Source of the DNA: Phytophthora sp. 'mugwort'
Taxonomy: Eukaryota; Oomycota; Peronosporomycetes; Peronosporales; Peronosporaceae
Assembly: GCA_033558025.1 (NCBI GenBank)
Contig: JAUCEF010000040.1
Coordinates: forward strand, 1 to 36,798
Reading direction: 5' to 3'
DNA length: 36,798 bases
The position numbers and the translations under genes were made by a program. This document shows positions 36,059 through 36,798 of the stretch, in pieces; the stretch's first letter is position 1, and every line of letters starts with the position of its first letter. The notes beneath the pieces are model-generated. The model made no database searches, had not been told where the DNA came from, and was given only the letters and a program-made list of their open reading frames with translations.

Positions 36059-36798
36059 TTAACGATCAATTTCACCAAAAACAACATCTAAAGTACCAAT
36101 AATTGTAACAACATCAGCAATCATATGATTTTTAGCTATAAAATCTAATGCTTGTAAATGTAAAAATCCTGGTGATTTAATTTTACATCTGTAGGGTTTA
36201 TTTGTACCATCTGCTACTAAATAAACACCATACTCACCTTTAGGTGCCTCAATAACTGTATAAGTTTCACCAGCATTTACACAAATATTTTCTGAATAAT
36301 ATTTAAAATGATGAATTAAAGACTCCATAGAATTTTTAATTTGAATTCTATTTGGATTTGTAATTTTTTTATCATCTAATTTAATAGGACCTTGGGGAAT
36401 TTTATTAAGTACTTGCAAAATAATTCGAATTGATTGTCGCATTTCTTCTATTCTAATTAAATAACGATCATAACAATCGCCATTTGTACCTACAGGTATA
36501 TCAAATTTTAATTGATCATAAATTTCATAAGGTTGTGTTTTACGTAAATCCCATGAAATACCTGATCCACGTAACATAACACCACTAAAACCAAAATTTA
36601 AAGCATCTTTAGCAGATATAATACCAATATCTACTAATCTTTGTTTCCAAATTCTATTATTAGTTAACATTTCTTCAATTTCATCTAAACGGGTATTAAA
36701 TTGTTCACAAAAAATATATATATCATTTAACAAACCTTTAGGCAAATCTTGATTAACACCTCCAGGTCTAAAATAAGCTGCATGCATACGTGCACCAG
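36059..36798 (-). CDS. nad7: NADH dehydrogenase subunit 7 (49-kDa), C-terminal part
   Basis: The gene runs off the right edge; about 246 C-terminal residues are seen. The first in-frame codons read [19 protein letters not shown], the conserved SGARMHA(A/S)Y(I/F)RPGGV of NAD7. Later motifs include [43 protein letters not shown], the E(A)PKGE(Y/F)GVYLV signature and the end [21 protein letters not shown]7 helps to form the quinone site of complex I. It is the first gene seen in the minus-strand unit. Confidence 0.98.
   Translation of the reverse strand, partial: GARMHAAYFRPGGVNQDLPKGLLNDIYIFCEQFNTRLDEIEEMLTNNRIWKQRLVDIGIISAKDALNFGFSGVMLRGSGISWDLRKTQPYEIYDQLKFDIPVGTNGDCYDRYLIRIEEMRQSIRIILQVLNKIPQGPIKLDDKKITNPNRIQIKNSMESLIHHFKYYSENICVNAGETYTVIEAPKGEYGVYLVADGTNKPYRCKIKSPGFLHLQALDFIAKNHMIADVVTIIGTLDVVFGEIDR

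Overview
This window is mitochondrial DNA from a protist, most likely a stramenopile close to the oomycete side of that group. The DNA is very AT-rich and densely packed. It carries bacterial-type ribosomal protein genes, complex I genes (including a full-length nad11), atp1, cox1, cox2, tatC, both large rRNAs and many tRNAs. The order rps14-rps8-rpl6-rps2-rps4, a mitochondrial tatC, a 668-residue nad11 and cox2 followed by cox1 all fit stramenopiles. The standard genetic code fits: tryptophans are TGG, TTA is a frequent leucine codon, and the nad11 stop is a TGA overlapping the nad1 start (ATGA). The window is not a whole mitochondrial genome: cob, cox3, atp6, atp9, nad2, nad3, nad9, rps7, rps12 and several tRNAs are absent, and nad7 runs off the right edge.

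Positions 1-11686 form one giant palindrome. Arm A (1-5804) and arm B (5860-11686, inverted) both carry the start of rpl2, rps13, rps11, trnS(uga), trnC, an rpl31-like gene, tatC, two trnL, nad11, nad1 and nad4L, and they meet at a 55-bp spacer. Arm B is intact. Arm A has 14 deletions relative to B (13 of one base, mostly in homopolymers, and one of 10 bp), all left of about 3335. These break rps13, rps11, tatC and nad11. The pattern looks more like an unpolished or fold-back assembly end than natural decay.

Positions 11416-18153 hold a plus-strand ribosomal protein run: rpl2, rps19, rps3, rpl16, trnI(cau), an rps1-like ORF, atp8, trnK, trnA, rps14, rps8, rpl6, rps2, rps4, then an unrecognised ORF built on a 36-bp tandem repeat. 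The large rRNA follows (about 18180-20815), then five tRNAs, rpl14, rpl5, trnG, a possible permuted 5S rRNA, an unknown membrane ORF, two tRNAs, the small rRNA (about 23517-25024), trnW, cox2, a 32-codon TatA-like ORF, cox1 and a second unknown membrane ORF.

From 29262 to the right edge all genes are on the minus strand, transcribed right to left: nad7 (partial), an rpl10-like ORF, trnH, nad4, trnE, atp1, nad5, nad6, trnR(ucu). The 28851-29261 stretch is where the plus and minus units converge.

Together the genes supply the membrane and matrix arms of complex I, the complex IV core, F1 alpha and F0 subunit 8, a Tat translocase subunit, and the mitochondrial ribosome with its tRNAs. The most interesting candidates are the compact permuted-5S-like element, the TatA-like mini-gene in a tatC-bearing mitochondrial genome, the tandem-repeat ORF after rps4, the two lineage-specific membrane ORFs, and the nature of the palindrome.
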